In this document: one piece after another, positions 52,931-61,984 of the stretch | How the letters are laid out: each line of letters opens with the position of its first letter | How positions within the stretch are numbered: the first letter of the stretch is position 1 | Source: Flavobacterium tistrianum | GTDB lineage: Bacteria; Bacteroidota; Bacteroidia; Flavobacteriales; Flavobacteriaceae | Reading direction: 5' to 3' | Assembly: GCF_003254545.1 (NCBI RefSeq) | Contig: NZ_QJRH01000059.1 | Span: 38,634-102,633 of the forward strand | Length of the DNA: 64,000 bases | Translations under genes and position numbers: made by a program | Notes under the pieces: model-generated | Told to the model about the DNA's origin: nothing | Databases searched by the model: none | What the model saw: the letters and a program-made list of their open reading frames with translations, nothing else

Positions 52931-52938
52931 TATATTTG
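52931..52938 (+). promoter_or_regulatory. -7 promoter element of dnaX (TATATTTG)
   Basis: TATATTTG matches TAnnTTTG, 19 bases before the ATG at 52958. No good -33 TTG. Confidence 0.45.
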
Positions 52939-52957
52939 CTATCCAATAAAAGAGAAT

Positions 52958-54717
52958 ATGGAACAATTTGTAGTATCGGCAAGAAAATATCGCCCGCAGA
53001 CCTTTAAGGATGTTGTGGGGCAAAAAGCCATTACCAACACTTTGTTGAATGCTATTGAAACCAATCACTTAGCGTCTGCTCTTTTATTTACAGGACCGCG
53101 TGGGGTTGGTAAAACTACCTGCGCCCGTATCTTGGCTCGAAAAATAAATCAGCCTGGATATGATGATCCTACCGAAGATTTTGCATTTAACGTTTTTGAG
53201 CTAGATGCTGCTTCAAACAACTCTGTTGATGATATTCGTAACCTTATCGATCAGGTTCGAATCCCGCCACAAACTGGACAATACAAAGTATATATCATTG
53301 ACGAGGTCCATATGTTGTCTTCGGCTGCTTTTAATGCTTTCCTTAAAACATTAGAAGAACCGCCAAAACATGCTATTTTCATTTTAGCAACAACAGAAAA
53401 ACACAAAATTCTTCCAACGATTTTATCTCGTTGCCAAATTTTTGATTTCAAAAGAATTACAGTAAAAGATGCTAAAGAACATTTAGCAGATGTAGCTGAA
53501 AGTCAGGGAATCGTTTTTGAAGATGATGCATTGCACATTATTGCTCAAAAAGCAGATGGAGCCATGCGTGATGCTTTATCTATTTTTGACCGTGTAGTTT
53601 CGTATTGCGGAACAAATTTGACGCGTCAAGCTGTAACCGAGAACCTAAACGTTCTAGATTACGAAACTTACATTTCGATTACCGATTTACTTTTGGAAAA
53701 TGAGATTCCGAAACTTTTATTGGCATACAATGATATCTTAGCTAAAGGTTTTGATGGACATCATTTTATTGCTGGTTTAGCTTCTCATTTCAGAGATTTA
53801 TTAGTGAGCAAAACACCTTCTACTATTGCTTTATTAGAAGTTGGTGAACAAGCGCAGCAAATGTATGCAGTTCAATCTCAAAAATGTTCTCAAGAGTTTT
53901 TACTTAAAGGAATTGACATTGCAAACGACTGCGATTTAAAATACAAATTAAGCCAGAATCAGCGACTTTTAGTTGAATTATGCTTGATGCAATTGGCCTC
54001 TATCAACTTTGATGGAGAAAAAAAAAAGTTGAGCAATTCATAATTCCGCCCGTTTACTTTAAAAATGGAGGTTATTCTATTGTTGAAGTTCAAAGTCCGA
54101 GTAAGGAAAATCCAAATACAAAATCCCAAATTCCAAATTCGGAAGAAAAAAATAATGCCGCATCTGTAAATACCCAAAATACAGTTCAAGCTCCTACCGA
54201 AACTCCCAAAGTTCAAACTCCAGAAGCTCCAAAAACAGAAGCTAATAGCGGACCTAAAGTTTCTGCTTTTTCTCTTGCTAGTATCCGCAAGAAAAAAGAA
54301 ATGGAAGCAAATAGCAAATCGTACGTTAAGCCTACTACTGTTTTTCTAACTGAAGAATTTAACGAAACCGATATGCGTCTGCATTGGAACAAATACGCGG
54401 AACGTTTAGGCCAAAAAGGACTTAAGATCATGGAATCAATTCTATTGATTAGTGATCCTACTCTGGATGGTACAACAATTTATTATGAGTTGCCAAATGA
54501 AGGTTCAAAACTAGATTTTGAAAACCAAATAAATGGATTATTAGGGTATTTAAAAGGACATTTACACAATCATGACATTACGATTGAAGTAATTGTAAAC
54601 GAAGAAATTAAAACAGTAAGAGCCCTTAACGATCAAGATCGATACAATCGCTTCTTAGAAATCAATCCAAACATTGAACTTTTGCGTTCTACATTTGGAT
54701 TGGATCTTCCTTCTTAA
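52958..54717 (+). CDS. dnaX: DNA polymerase III subunit gamma/tau, with frameshift site
   Basis: The zero frame gives 361 residues (to stop 54043): the clamp-loader ATPase with Walker A GPRGVGKT at residues 46-53 and D-E-V-H-M-L as Walker B, and S-R-C as sensor. The Cys-rich zinc module found between Walker A and E-L-D-A-A-S-N-N in E. coli DnaX is missing. The -1 frame continues from the same A run to 54717 (K-V-E-Q-F-I-I-P-P onward), giving a tau-like tail of about 229 residues. The run at 54018-54027 is ten A and places A AAA AAG in phase, so short and long forms could both be made. A one-base sequencing error in the A run would also explain it. Confidence 0.88.
54022..54028 (+). other. Slippery heptamer A AAA AAG in dnaX
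   Basis: Zero-frame codons are AAA (54020-54022), AAA and AAG (54023-54028), so the heptamer is in X XXY YYZ phase. It lies in a run of ten A (54018-54027). The zero frame stops five codons later (TAA at 54041); the -1 frame is open for 229 more codons. Confidence 0.7.
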
Positions 54718-54823
54718 TATTTTTTCATCGCGAATTACGATATTTTTTTCTTATTCTTTTCTTTATGAATACTTTGCAAATTCATAAAATTGCTTCTTTA
54801 TTCGCTTATTTCTTAGATTGTCG

Positions 54824-55402
54824 CTATTTATTTTGCAATCCGTAATTATAGATTTTTTCGAGCCATTTTTTTCTTTGTTTTTCGTTAGAGGTTTTTATAA
54901 TTCCAACATAACTTACTTTGACCGGTTTTACCCCACAGAATTCCAAAGTAGATTTTTTTAATTGATTAACGCTTGGTCTGCCGAACATTAATCTATAATA
55001 CCAGCCTGGCTGATCTAACGTTGTAATGATGTGAGCTGTTTTACCTTTAAGCAATTTGTCCCACCAAACAGAGTTTTCTCGGTATCGAAAAGCCATTCCA
55101 GGTAAAAATAATCGGTCCAAAAAACCTTTCATTATCGCTGGGAGCCCACCCCACCAAACAGGATGAATCCAAACCAAGTGATCGGCTCTTTTTATTTTCT
55201 CCCAAGATTCTAGCAAATCTGGTTCTAACTCAGTACGTTTTTGATACCCAAACTGCAAATTTGGATTGAATTTTAAATTGGCAATTGTAATCGTTTCTAC
55301 TTCAGCACCCGAAAAAATGGCTCCATTTTCATAAGCTTCTGCGATTCCGAAATTGAAACTTTCCGCATTGGGATGTCCGTTTATAATCAGTATTTTTTTC
55401 AT
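54824..55402 (-). CDS. NAD(P)H-dependent flavin oxidoreductase (MdaB/NQO-like)
   Basis: 192 residues from the ATG at 55402; flavodoxin-like fold. N terminus I-L-I-I-N-G-H-P-N-A-E-S, then W-I-H-P-V-W-W-G-G-L-P-A-I-M-K-G-F-L-D-R near residue 80-98, typical of the NQO/KefF group. Reduces quinones or other electrophiles with FAD or FMN. It starts four bases after the saccharopine-dehydrogenase-like gene and forms an operon with it. Confidence 0.88.
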   Translation of the reverse strand: MKKILIINGHPNAESFNFGIAEAYENGAIFSGAEVETITIANLKFNPNLQFGYQKRTELEPDLLESWEKIKRADHLVWIHPVWWGGLPAIMKGFLDRLFLPGMAFRYRENSVWWDKLLKGKTAHIITTLDQPGWYYRLMFGRPSVNQLKKSTLEFCGVKPVKVSYVGIIKTSNEKQRKKWLEKIYNYGLQNK

Positions 55403-55406
55403 AATG

Positions 55407-56435
55407 CTAATTGTCAATTTTAAGATTGAATGTACTGTAACTATTTAATGCTTCATAAACTTCTTTCGAGGAATGTATCTGATGACTAAAATAAACTCCG
55501 CCAGACAAAGACTCATGCAGCATTTTCTCAATATGCAAAACAGTAGAAAATGCAGTTAACTCGGCTTGACCTTTTAAACTTTGCAAACTAATTCGTCTGG
55601 TTGTATTTTGAGTTTTAATTATCACTTCAAAAACAGTCTGATCACCGTTTCCACTAGAACCAAACAACAATTGTCTTTCTCTCAAAAGCATGATATTGAA
55701 AATTTTAAGCGATTGAAAATATCCCATTAAGCGGGTTATAAACTTAGAATTGTACGTCATCTTAACACACACTGTTGGAATTTTTTCTATCTGGTTTAAA
55801 ATAAACAAATCCGGAACATCTAGATTATAAACCTGACGATCTCCTATTCCGAATGAAAAATTAAACCTCTCAGAATCTAGAAAATGTTTGACTCTTAACG
55901 GTTTGTCATTTTTATAAGTTAGAAATGGTTTGCATACATTTTCAGCTAAAAAATTGGCCGAACTTTTACCTGCCAAGTCTTTAACAGAATAGTATATATA
56001 AATACCCGTTTCCTGAATTTTAGTTTTGTCAGATTCCGTAAAATCAATCAAGCTAGGCACAATTCCCCCCATCCATCCAGAACTGAAAACAATTCGGCTT
56101 TGCACATTTAGCATTGTTCTGGCTAAATCATAAGCAATGGTTAACTCTGGAGTTGGTTTTGTAATATCTATATAATCGACTTTGTTTTTTATTGCAAACT
56201 GTAAAACTTCATTATTGCCGTCTTTTGTACATAATACAATCAGGTCAATTTTGTTATCTGTAATAGCATCAAAAGTTTTTGAATTGGTTACATCAATAAC
56301 AAGATTGTTAGCATTTTTTCCCGATTGGCGGCTGCCGATAAAAAGGTTAAAATCGGGATTTCTTGCTTCTAGAATACGCAATATAACTTTTCCAACCAAT
56401 CCGGTTCCTCCGATTACTAAAATATTTTTTCTCAT
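55407..56435 (-). CDS. Saccharopine dehydrogenase-like NAD(P)-binding protein
   Basis: 342 residues from the ATG at 56435. The N-terminal Rossmann motif G-G-T-G-L-V-G (about residue 9-15) is followed by a domain of the Sacchrp_dh_NADP type. Residues in the middle G-W-M-G-G-I-V-P-S-L-I are common in this group of uncharacterised reductases. Substrate unknown. In operon with the flavin oxidoreductase. The Crp/Fnr gene ends 61 bases upstream. Confidence 0.8.
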   Translation of the reverse strand: MRKNILVIGGTGLVGKVILRILEARNPDFNLFIGSRQSGKNANNLVIDVTNSKTFDAITDNKIDLIVLCTKDGNNEVLQFAIKNKVDYIDITKPTPELTIAYDLARTMLNVQSRIVFSSGWMGGIVPSLIDFTESDKTKIQETGIYIYYSVKDLAGKSSANFLAENVCKPFLTYKNDKPLRVKHFLDSERFNFSFGIGDRQVYNLDVPDLFILNQIEKIPTVCVKMTYNSKFITRLMGYFQSLKIFNIMLLRERQLLFGSSGNGDQTVFEVIIKTQNTTRRISLQSLKGQAELTAFSTVLHIEKMLHESLSGGVYFSHQIHSSKEVYEALNSYSTFNLKIDN

Positions 56436-56496
56436 TATATATATTGTTTTCAGCAAAAATAATGAGGCAATATCTTAAGACAACTAGACAAATGTC

Positions 56497-57057
56497 CTAT
56501 AAAATAGCTTTACGGATTCGGCTTAAATGCCTTGGGGTAACGCCTAAGTAAGAGGCTAAATACTGAAGCGGAATTAACTGCAAATATTTCTGATGGTTTT
56601 TATAAAGTTCTTCATAGCGCTCTGTTCCCGATAATTTCTGAAATGAAATCATGCGTTTTTGAAGCGTTACATATTCCATTTCGGTCAATTTACGTCCAAT
56701 TTCTTGCCAATGTGCGCCTAATTCATAAAGCTTGAATAATCCTTCACGGCTTAAAACTTCTAGCTCTGTATCTGCCAGAGCCTGAATATTTTCTTCGGCA
56801 ACGTTCTGCGTTATAAAACTTGAAAATGAAGCCATAAATTCATTTTCAAAAGCAAAACAATTGGTGATTTCATCTCCTTGATGGTTGAAAAAAAAAGAAC
56901 GCAAAATGCCTTTTTTAATAAAGTAGATTTCTTTACTAATCTGATTTTCTTTTAATAATAACTCTCCTTTTTTGAGTTTGTGTGTGATAATTAAATCATC
57001 TAACTGATCTAATTCACTTTGCGGTATAAGCTGAATGGATTGAAATACGGATTTCAT
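56497..57057 (-). CDS. Crp/Fnr-family transcriptional regulator
   Basis: 186 residues. A cyclic-nucleotide-binding-type beta-barrel (about residues 20-110), with G-E-L-L-L-K-E-N and K-G-I-L-R-S-F-F, precedes a C-terminal HTH, L-A-S-Y-L-G-V-T-P-R-H-L-S-R-I-R. The ligand-binding Arg-Ser-like cAMP signature is not clear. No Cys cluster for Fe-S. Between the TMEM175 gene (11 bases) and the reductase pair, and plausibly their regulator. Confidence 0.88.
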   Translation of the reverse strand: MKSVFQSIQLIPQSELDQLDDLIITHKLKKGELLLKENQISKEIYFIKKGILRSFFFNHQGDEITNCFAFENEFMASFSSFITQNVAEENIQALADTELEVLSREGLFKLYELGAHWQEIGRKLTEMEYVTLQKRMISFQKLSGTERYEELYKNHQKYLQLIPLQYLASYLGVTPRHLSRIRKAIL

Positions 57058-57068
57058 TTTAGGCGAAA

Positions 57069-57650
57069 TTAATCTCTTGAGTCAAAAACGCGCTCAATTC
57101 TTTTATCAGGAATAAGCCATAACATTGCAACTGTAAAATAAGCTGCACCAGAAATCCACTGGTTGTAAAATGCAGTAACAATTCCTATTACATATAAAAC
57201 TAAAGATATTTTACCTTTAAAATCTTTTTTAAGTGCGTTTCTCAAAGCAGAATTCTTTCCTTCGCTGCACATAATAGTGTATTGCAAAATAATATACGAG
57301 ATCGCAGAAAGAAGCAATACAACTCCGTACATTGTCATAGCTGCTTTTTCAAAATTATGTTCTCCCATCCAAGCGGTGGAAACAGGAATTAAAGACAGCC
57401 AAAACAAAAAGTGCAGATTGCTCCATAATACTTTTCCGTTTACTCTTGATAAACTATGAAGTAAATAGTGATGGTTGTTCCAGTATATTCCAACGTATAT
57501 AAAACTTAAAATATAGCTCAAAAACTTCGGAATAAGCGGTTTTAGATCTGTAAATTGATGCCCTTCTGGCGCTTTAATTTCCAGAATCATAATCGTTATA
57601 ATGATTGCCAAAACGCCATCACTAAAAGCTTCTAATCTGCCTTTGTTCAT
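57069..57650 (-). CDS. TMEM175-family potassium channel-like membrane protein (DUF1211)
   Basis: 193 residues and about five or six hydrophobic spans. The signature F-S-D-G-V-L-A-I-I-I-T follows the N terminus R-L-E-A (residues 5-19), and W-N-N-H-H lies in the second half, as in bacterial TMEM175. Such proteins conduct K+. First gene of the minus cluster TMEM175, Crp/Fnr, reductase, oxidoreductase. Confidence 0.9.
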   Translation of the reverse strand: MNKGRLEAFSDGVLAIIITIMILEIKAPEGHQFTDLKPLIPKFLSYILSFIYVGIYWNNHHYLLHSLSRVNGKVLWSNLHFLFWLSLIPVSTAWMGEHNFEKAAMTMYGVVLLLSAISYIILQYTIMCSEGKNSALRNALKKDFKGKISLVLYVIGIVTAFYNQWISGAAYFTVAMLWLIPDKRIERVFDSRD

Positions 57651-57665
57651 TTAAAAAATATAATA

Positions 57666-58556
57666 TTAAATTTTACCGTAATACATTGCTTTTACGATAC
57701 CATCAGAAAGTCCAATTTTAGGAACATAAATCTGGCGCGCGCCACTCCATTTCATCGCATTTAGATAAATACGAGTCGCATGGATAATTACGTCGGCACG
57801 GTCGGAGTTTAGACCCAATTCGGCAATTCTCTGTTCATATGTCAATGAATTTAAAAATGCATATTGCGAGTTAACATAAATGTACGAAAGCGGTTTTTCC
57901 TGCTGCTTACCAGACATTTTAAACAGCTTATTAATGTTCCCTCCAGAACCAATCAGCGTTACCTCATCATAATCTGCCGTGTTGGTTTTAATCCATTTTT
58001 CGATTTCATCCCAAACTGAATCATGAACCATGTTGTTCAATAAACGAACGGTTCCTGCTTTGAAAGATCTTGAAGTAATCATTTTTCCGTCAGAGAATAA
58101 CGTAAACTCGGTACTTCCACCTCCAACATCCACAAAAAGATAGGTTTCGTCAGATTTAATTAAATGATGCAAATCTGTAGAAGCAATAATTGCTGCTTCT
58201 TTTTTACCATCGATAATTTCTATTTTAATGTCAGCTTTTTTCTTAATTAAAGCCACAACTTCTTTTGCATTATAGGCTTCGCGCATTGCAGAAGTTGCAA
58301 ATGCCATATAACGCTCTACTTTATGTACTTTCATCAAAAGGTTGAATGCTTTCATAGCATCTACCATTCGATCTATATTTTCTGGTGAAATTTCTCCAAC
58401 CGTGAAGGCGTCTTGTCCTAAACGAATTGGCACACGAACAAGGGAACTTTTGTTAAACTGCGGTTCTTTGCCTTCTTGTTCTACAACGTTAGCGATCAAA
58501 AGCCTCATGGCATTTGAACCGATATCTATCGCTGCAAACTTCCTAATATTAATCAT
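57666..58556 (-). CDS. ppx: Exopolyphosphatase / Ppx-GppA family phosphatase
   Basis: 296 residues from the ATG at 58556 (a GTG at 58562 is also possible). ASKHA fold with the phosphate-1 motif A-I-D-I-G-S-N-A-M-R-L near the N terminus and phosphate-2 V-D-V-G-G-G-S-T-E-F in the middle. About 200 residues shorter than E. coli Ppx, lacking its C-terminal HD-like domain. It degrades polyphosphate or pppGpp. Lies after ppk1, 35 bases apart. Confidence 0.9.
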   Translation of the reverse strand: MINIRKFAAIDIGSNAMRLLIANVVEQEGKEPQFNKSSLVRVPIRLGQDAFTVGEISPENIDRMVDAMKAFNLLMKVHKVERYMAFATSAMREAYNAKEVVALIKKKADIKIEIIDGKKEAAIIASTDLHHLIKSDETYLFVDVGGGSTEFTLFSDGKMITSRSFKAGTVRLLNNMVHDSVWDEIEKWIKTNTADYDEVTLIGSGGNINKLFKMSGKQQEKPLSYIYVNSQYAFLNSLTYEQRIAELGLNSDRADVIIHATRIYLNAMKWSGARQIYVPKIGLSDGIVKAMYYGKI

Positions 58557-58591
58557 GCTCACTTTATGATTTTGAAAATTGGTATTTATTA

Positions 58592-60670
58592 TTAATTTAC
58601 TTTTTGAGGAACCTCTTCAAGTATGGCTACTTTGTTCTGATAATATTTATAGGTTTCAAATTGTGCTCTAAATGGGGCATGATGATTTTTGGGCTTATAT
58701 TTATTATCTAATTTATAAGAGTGATATCTCACTTTTACGTTTCCTTTCCACGCAATATTGAAATTATCAATCAGTTCTTTTTTGATTTCAAGATCATAAA
58801 TCGGACAGGTTACTTCGACTCTTCCGTCTAGATTTCTAGTCATGAAATCGGCAGACGAAATGTAAACTTCGGTCAGACCAGCATTTCCGAAAATATAAAC
58901 TCTTGAATGTTCCAAGTAATTATCCACGATACTTATAGCTTCGATGTTTTCGCTCATTCCTGGAATTCCCGGAATTAGAGAACAAATTCCCCTTACCTGA
59001 AGCTGAATTTTTACTCCTGCATTACTTGCTTCATATAATTTATCGATCATTTTAAAATCAGATAAACTATTCATTTTCAGCTTTATGTGCGTTTTTCTTC
59101 CAGCAAGCGCATGAAGAATTTCACGATCAATTAGTTTGATGAATTTAGTTCTTGTATAGTGAGGCGATACAATTAAATGTTTGTATCTGTGCACTCTATA
59201 ATTGATATCAAAAAACTCAAATATTTTGGATGTGTCTTTTAAAATTCCTTGGTGGCAAGTAAAAAGCGTTACATCGGTATAAATTTTTGCTGTCGATTCG
59301 TTGAAGTTTCCAGTCGAAATGAATCCGTAACGACGGTTTTTACCTTCTTCCAATCTTTCGATCACACAAATTTTACTATGCACTTTAAGTCCTTTAATAC
59401 CAAAAATAAGCTCGATTCCTTCTGTCTGCATTTGTTCTGCATACGAAATATTTGAAGCTTCATCAAAACGTGCTTGAAGTTCAATTTGAACTACTACTCT
59501 TTTACCGTTTTTAGCTGCGTTTATCAGTGAACTGATGATTTGCGAGTTTTTAGCTAAACGATATAAGGTAATTTTAATGCTTGTTACTTTTGGATCTAAA
59601 GCGGCTTCACGCAAAAACTTCGTTAAATATGAAAATGACTGATAAGGTGCGTGCACTAGATAATCTTTTTTAGAGATTTTTTCTAGAATACTTCCTTCCA
59701 AACTCAAACCTGGAACTGGCAGCGGTTCGTTTGGCTTATACAATAAATCGTATCTGCCAAGGTTTGGAAAACTCATATAATCGCGACGGTTATGATATCT
59801 TCCTCCAGGGATTATACTATCTGTTTCTACAATTTTCATTTTATCTAAGAAAAATTGCAGGGTATCTTCTTCAATTAAATTATCGTAAATAAAACGAACA
59901 GGTTCTCCGATTCGGCGATCTTTTACAGACGAAGCGATTTTCTCAAGCATACTTTTACTCAAATCACTATCTATATCCAATTGCGCATCACGAGTAATTT
60001 TGATCATGTGAGCAGAAACGCTCTTGTAATCAAATATATTAAAGATGTTTTTCAGTTTGAAACGAATAACATCGTCAATTAAAATAACATATTGTTTTTC
60101 GTCTTCAGAAGGAAGCACAACAAATCTGTTGATGTTTTTTGGAATTTCAATTAAAGCATAACGAACCTCATCATTGGCTAATTCTAAACGAACTGCCAAA
60201 TATCCTAAAGTATCTTTTAGAATTGGAAAAACAGCTAAATCATTTAAAATGATGGTTACCAATTCCGGACTTAATTTTTGAGTATAAAAGTCTTTTAAGA
60301 AACACTCTTGTTTTGGTGTAATCTGAGTTTCGTTGATAATAAAAATATTTTCTGATTCTAGCTCAGCTTCAATATTTCCTAGAATACGTAAACTTTCAGA
60401 TTGCTGTTGAATTACGATTTCGGTAATATCTTTAATTAATTGGTGGGCAGAAATACCTCCTAAATACTTTTCGCCAGAAATACCTGAGAGACTTAATCGT
60501 CGAATGGCCGCGTACCGAACTCTAAAAAATTCGTCTAAGTTGTTTGAAAAAATTCCAACAAAACGCAGTCTGTCTAAAAGTGGAACTGTATTGTCTGCTG
60601 CTTCTTGAAGTACTCTTGCATTAAACGCTAACCAGCTTTTTTCTCTATCGATATATTTCTGTTCGTACAC
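58592..60670 (-). CDS. ppk1: Polyphosphate kinase 1
   Basis: 692 residues from a GTG at 60670, with N terminus Y-I-D-R-E-K-S-W-L-A-F-N-A-R-V. The phosphohistidine is in L-K-V-H-S-K-I-C-V and Y-G-F-I-S-T-G-N-F-N-E-S carries the second active-site region; both are family signatures. Makes polyphosphate from ATP. Five bases after the SixA-like gene, so one transcript sixA-ppk1-ppx. Confidence 0.95.
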   Translation of the reverse strand: MYEQKYIDREKSWLAFNARVLQEAADNTVPLLDRLRFVGIFSNNLDEFFRVRYAAIRRLSLSGISGEKYLGGISAHQLIKDITEIVIQQQSESLRILGNIEAELESENIFIINETQITPKQECFLKDFYTQKLSPELVTIILNDLAVFPILKDTLGYLAVRLELANDEVRYALIEIPKNINRFVVLPSEDEKQYVILIDDVIRFKLKNIFNIFDYKSVSAHMIKITRDAQLDIDSDLSKSMLEKIASSVKDRRIGEPVRFIYDNLIEEDTLQFFLDKMKIVETDSIIPGGRYHNRRDYMSFPNLGRYDLLYKPNEPLPVPGLSLEGSILEKISKKDYLVHAPYQSFSYLTKFLREAALDPKVTSIKITLYRLAKNSQIISSLINAAKNGKRVVVQIELQARFDEASNISYAEQMQTEGIELIFGIKGLKVHSKICVIERLEEGKNRRYGFISTGNFNESTAKIYTDVTLFTCHQGILKDTSKIFEFFDINYRVHRYKHLIVSPHYTRTKFIKLIDREILHALAGRKTHIKLKMNSLSDFKMIDKLYEASNAGVKIQLQVRGICSLIPGIPGMSENIEAISIVDNYLEHSRVYIFGNAGLTEVYISSADFMTRNLDGRVEVTCPIYDLEIKKELIDNFNIAWKGNVKVRYHSYKLDNKYKPKNHHAPFRAQFETYKYYQNKVAILEEVPQKVN

Positions 60671-60675
60671 TGTAA

Positions 60676-61161
60676 TTATTTTAAATCTTTGGGGAAAATA
60701 GTTTTATGTGTTTTGCCTTTATAGATCGTGTCCCAACTATCGGCATCAAACTGTAACGAAACAAAGCCTGAAGTTGGTACATTTTCTATAAAAACATCCC
60801 CAAATTTATTAACAAAATTTGTAATAGCCTCGTTATGTCCAAAAAGAATAACGCTTTCAAGACTATTATCACACGATTTAATAACTTTTTCGAGTTGCTT
60901 CTCATCAAAAGTGTACAAATCATCTCTAAAAATGATGCTTTCTAATGGATAGGAAATGTTTTGCGCAAAAATTAAAGCAGTCTCTGTGGCTCTCGCGGCA
61001 GTGCTGCTCCAAATAATATACGTTTTTGGAAGATACTCTGAAATATTTAATGAAACATCATGCGCATCTAAAATTCCTCTTTTCATTAACGGACGATCGA
61101 AATCTTTTAATGGTGCTTCCCAACTAGATTTGGCATGACGAATTAATATAAGATTTTTCAT
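60676..61161 (-). CDS. SixA-like histidine phosphatase
   Basis: 161 residues from the ATG at 61161. The catalytic R-H-A-K-S-S-W is at about residues 8-14 and a second His is in F-G-H-N-E-A near residue 112. SixA acts on phosphohistidine proteins in E. coli; in this operon a role with phosphorylated Ppk or another histidine protein is possible but unproven. First gene of the sixA-ppk1-ppx operon. Confidence 0.9.
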   Translation of the reverse strand: MKNLILIRHAKSSWEAPLKDFDRPLMKRGILDAHDVSLNISEYLPKTYIIWSSTAARATETALIFAQNISYPLESIIFRDDLYTFDEKQLEKVIKSCDNSLESVILFGHNEAITNFVNKFGDVFIENVPTSGFVSLQFDADSWDTIYKGKTHKTIFPKDLK

Positions 61162-61984
61162 AAGTAGCATATTTTAAAAACCTGAATTGCAGGTCATTTT
61201 TTAATTAAGTTCTAATTTACAAAAGAAATTTCAAACCTTTTCTTTTTTTTACTTCTGTTAACATTATATCTAAATTTTAACAAGAATAAATAATCCTCAA
61301 AATGTTAACACATAGAATATTCTAAAAAATCAAAAATTGCATTTTGTGTACTTCATCTATAAAATTAGTATTTGGTCGATATTATACAATATTTTAAAAT
61401 TTCAACCAAACACCTGATTATTAATCATTTAAAACGTTTTTAAAAATCTCAATATCACGAATAAAGCAAAAAAATGTACGAAAAAATTCTACTTTTTTGG
61501 GTTAAAAAAAAGTGTTTTTGAGTCATTTTTTTATAAAAAAACAACACTTCAACGAGTTTTTAGGTTAGTTACAGATAAAAAAATCATATTAGAAAAACTC
61601 TAATATAACTTTGATTCTGTTAAAATATTAAATATATCACAAAACAGAGAAACAATTTATAAGAATAAAAAAGTGTCACTTGAACGGTCCTAAAAAGTGT
61701 CAAAATTGTAAGTTATTTTTTTGTTAGAAATGTACGATGTGATTAATAAACTATTTGTCCCATTTAAAATGAATAGAACAGTTTTTCCATCTTCTTGAGA
61801 TTTTACTGAACATTAACCTAAAACTAAAGAAACAAAAAACGCTCATTTTTTCTACAAGCCAATTTTTTAAGTCAGCATTATAATTTTTTATTAAGAACAA
61901 CCTCGGCAATTTATAATCAATTAAAACGGATTATAGCTCAAGAATCTCAAAATAAAATTTACTAAAGATTAAAAATTAGAGATT
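61162..61984. other. AT-rich non-coding gap upstream of the giant repeat gene
   Basis: Very AT-rich stretch with no supported gene. The element AAAAAGTGTCA occurs twice (61668-61678 and 61692-61702), 24 bases apart, and a TAACTTTG (61606-61613) resembles a -7 box far upstream of the next gene. No terminator or repeat is clear otherwise. Confidence 0.5.
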
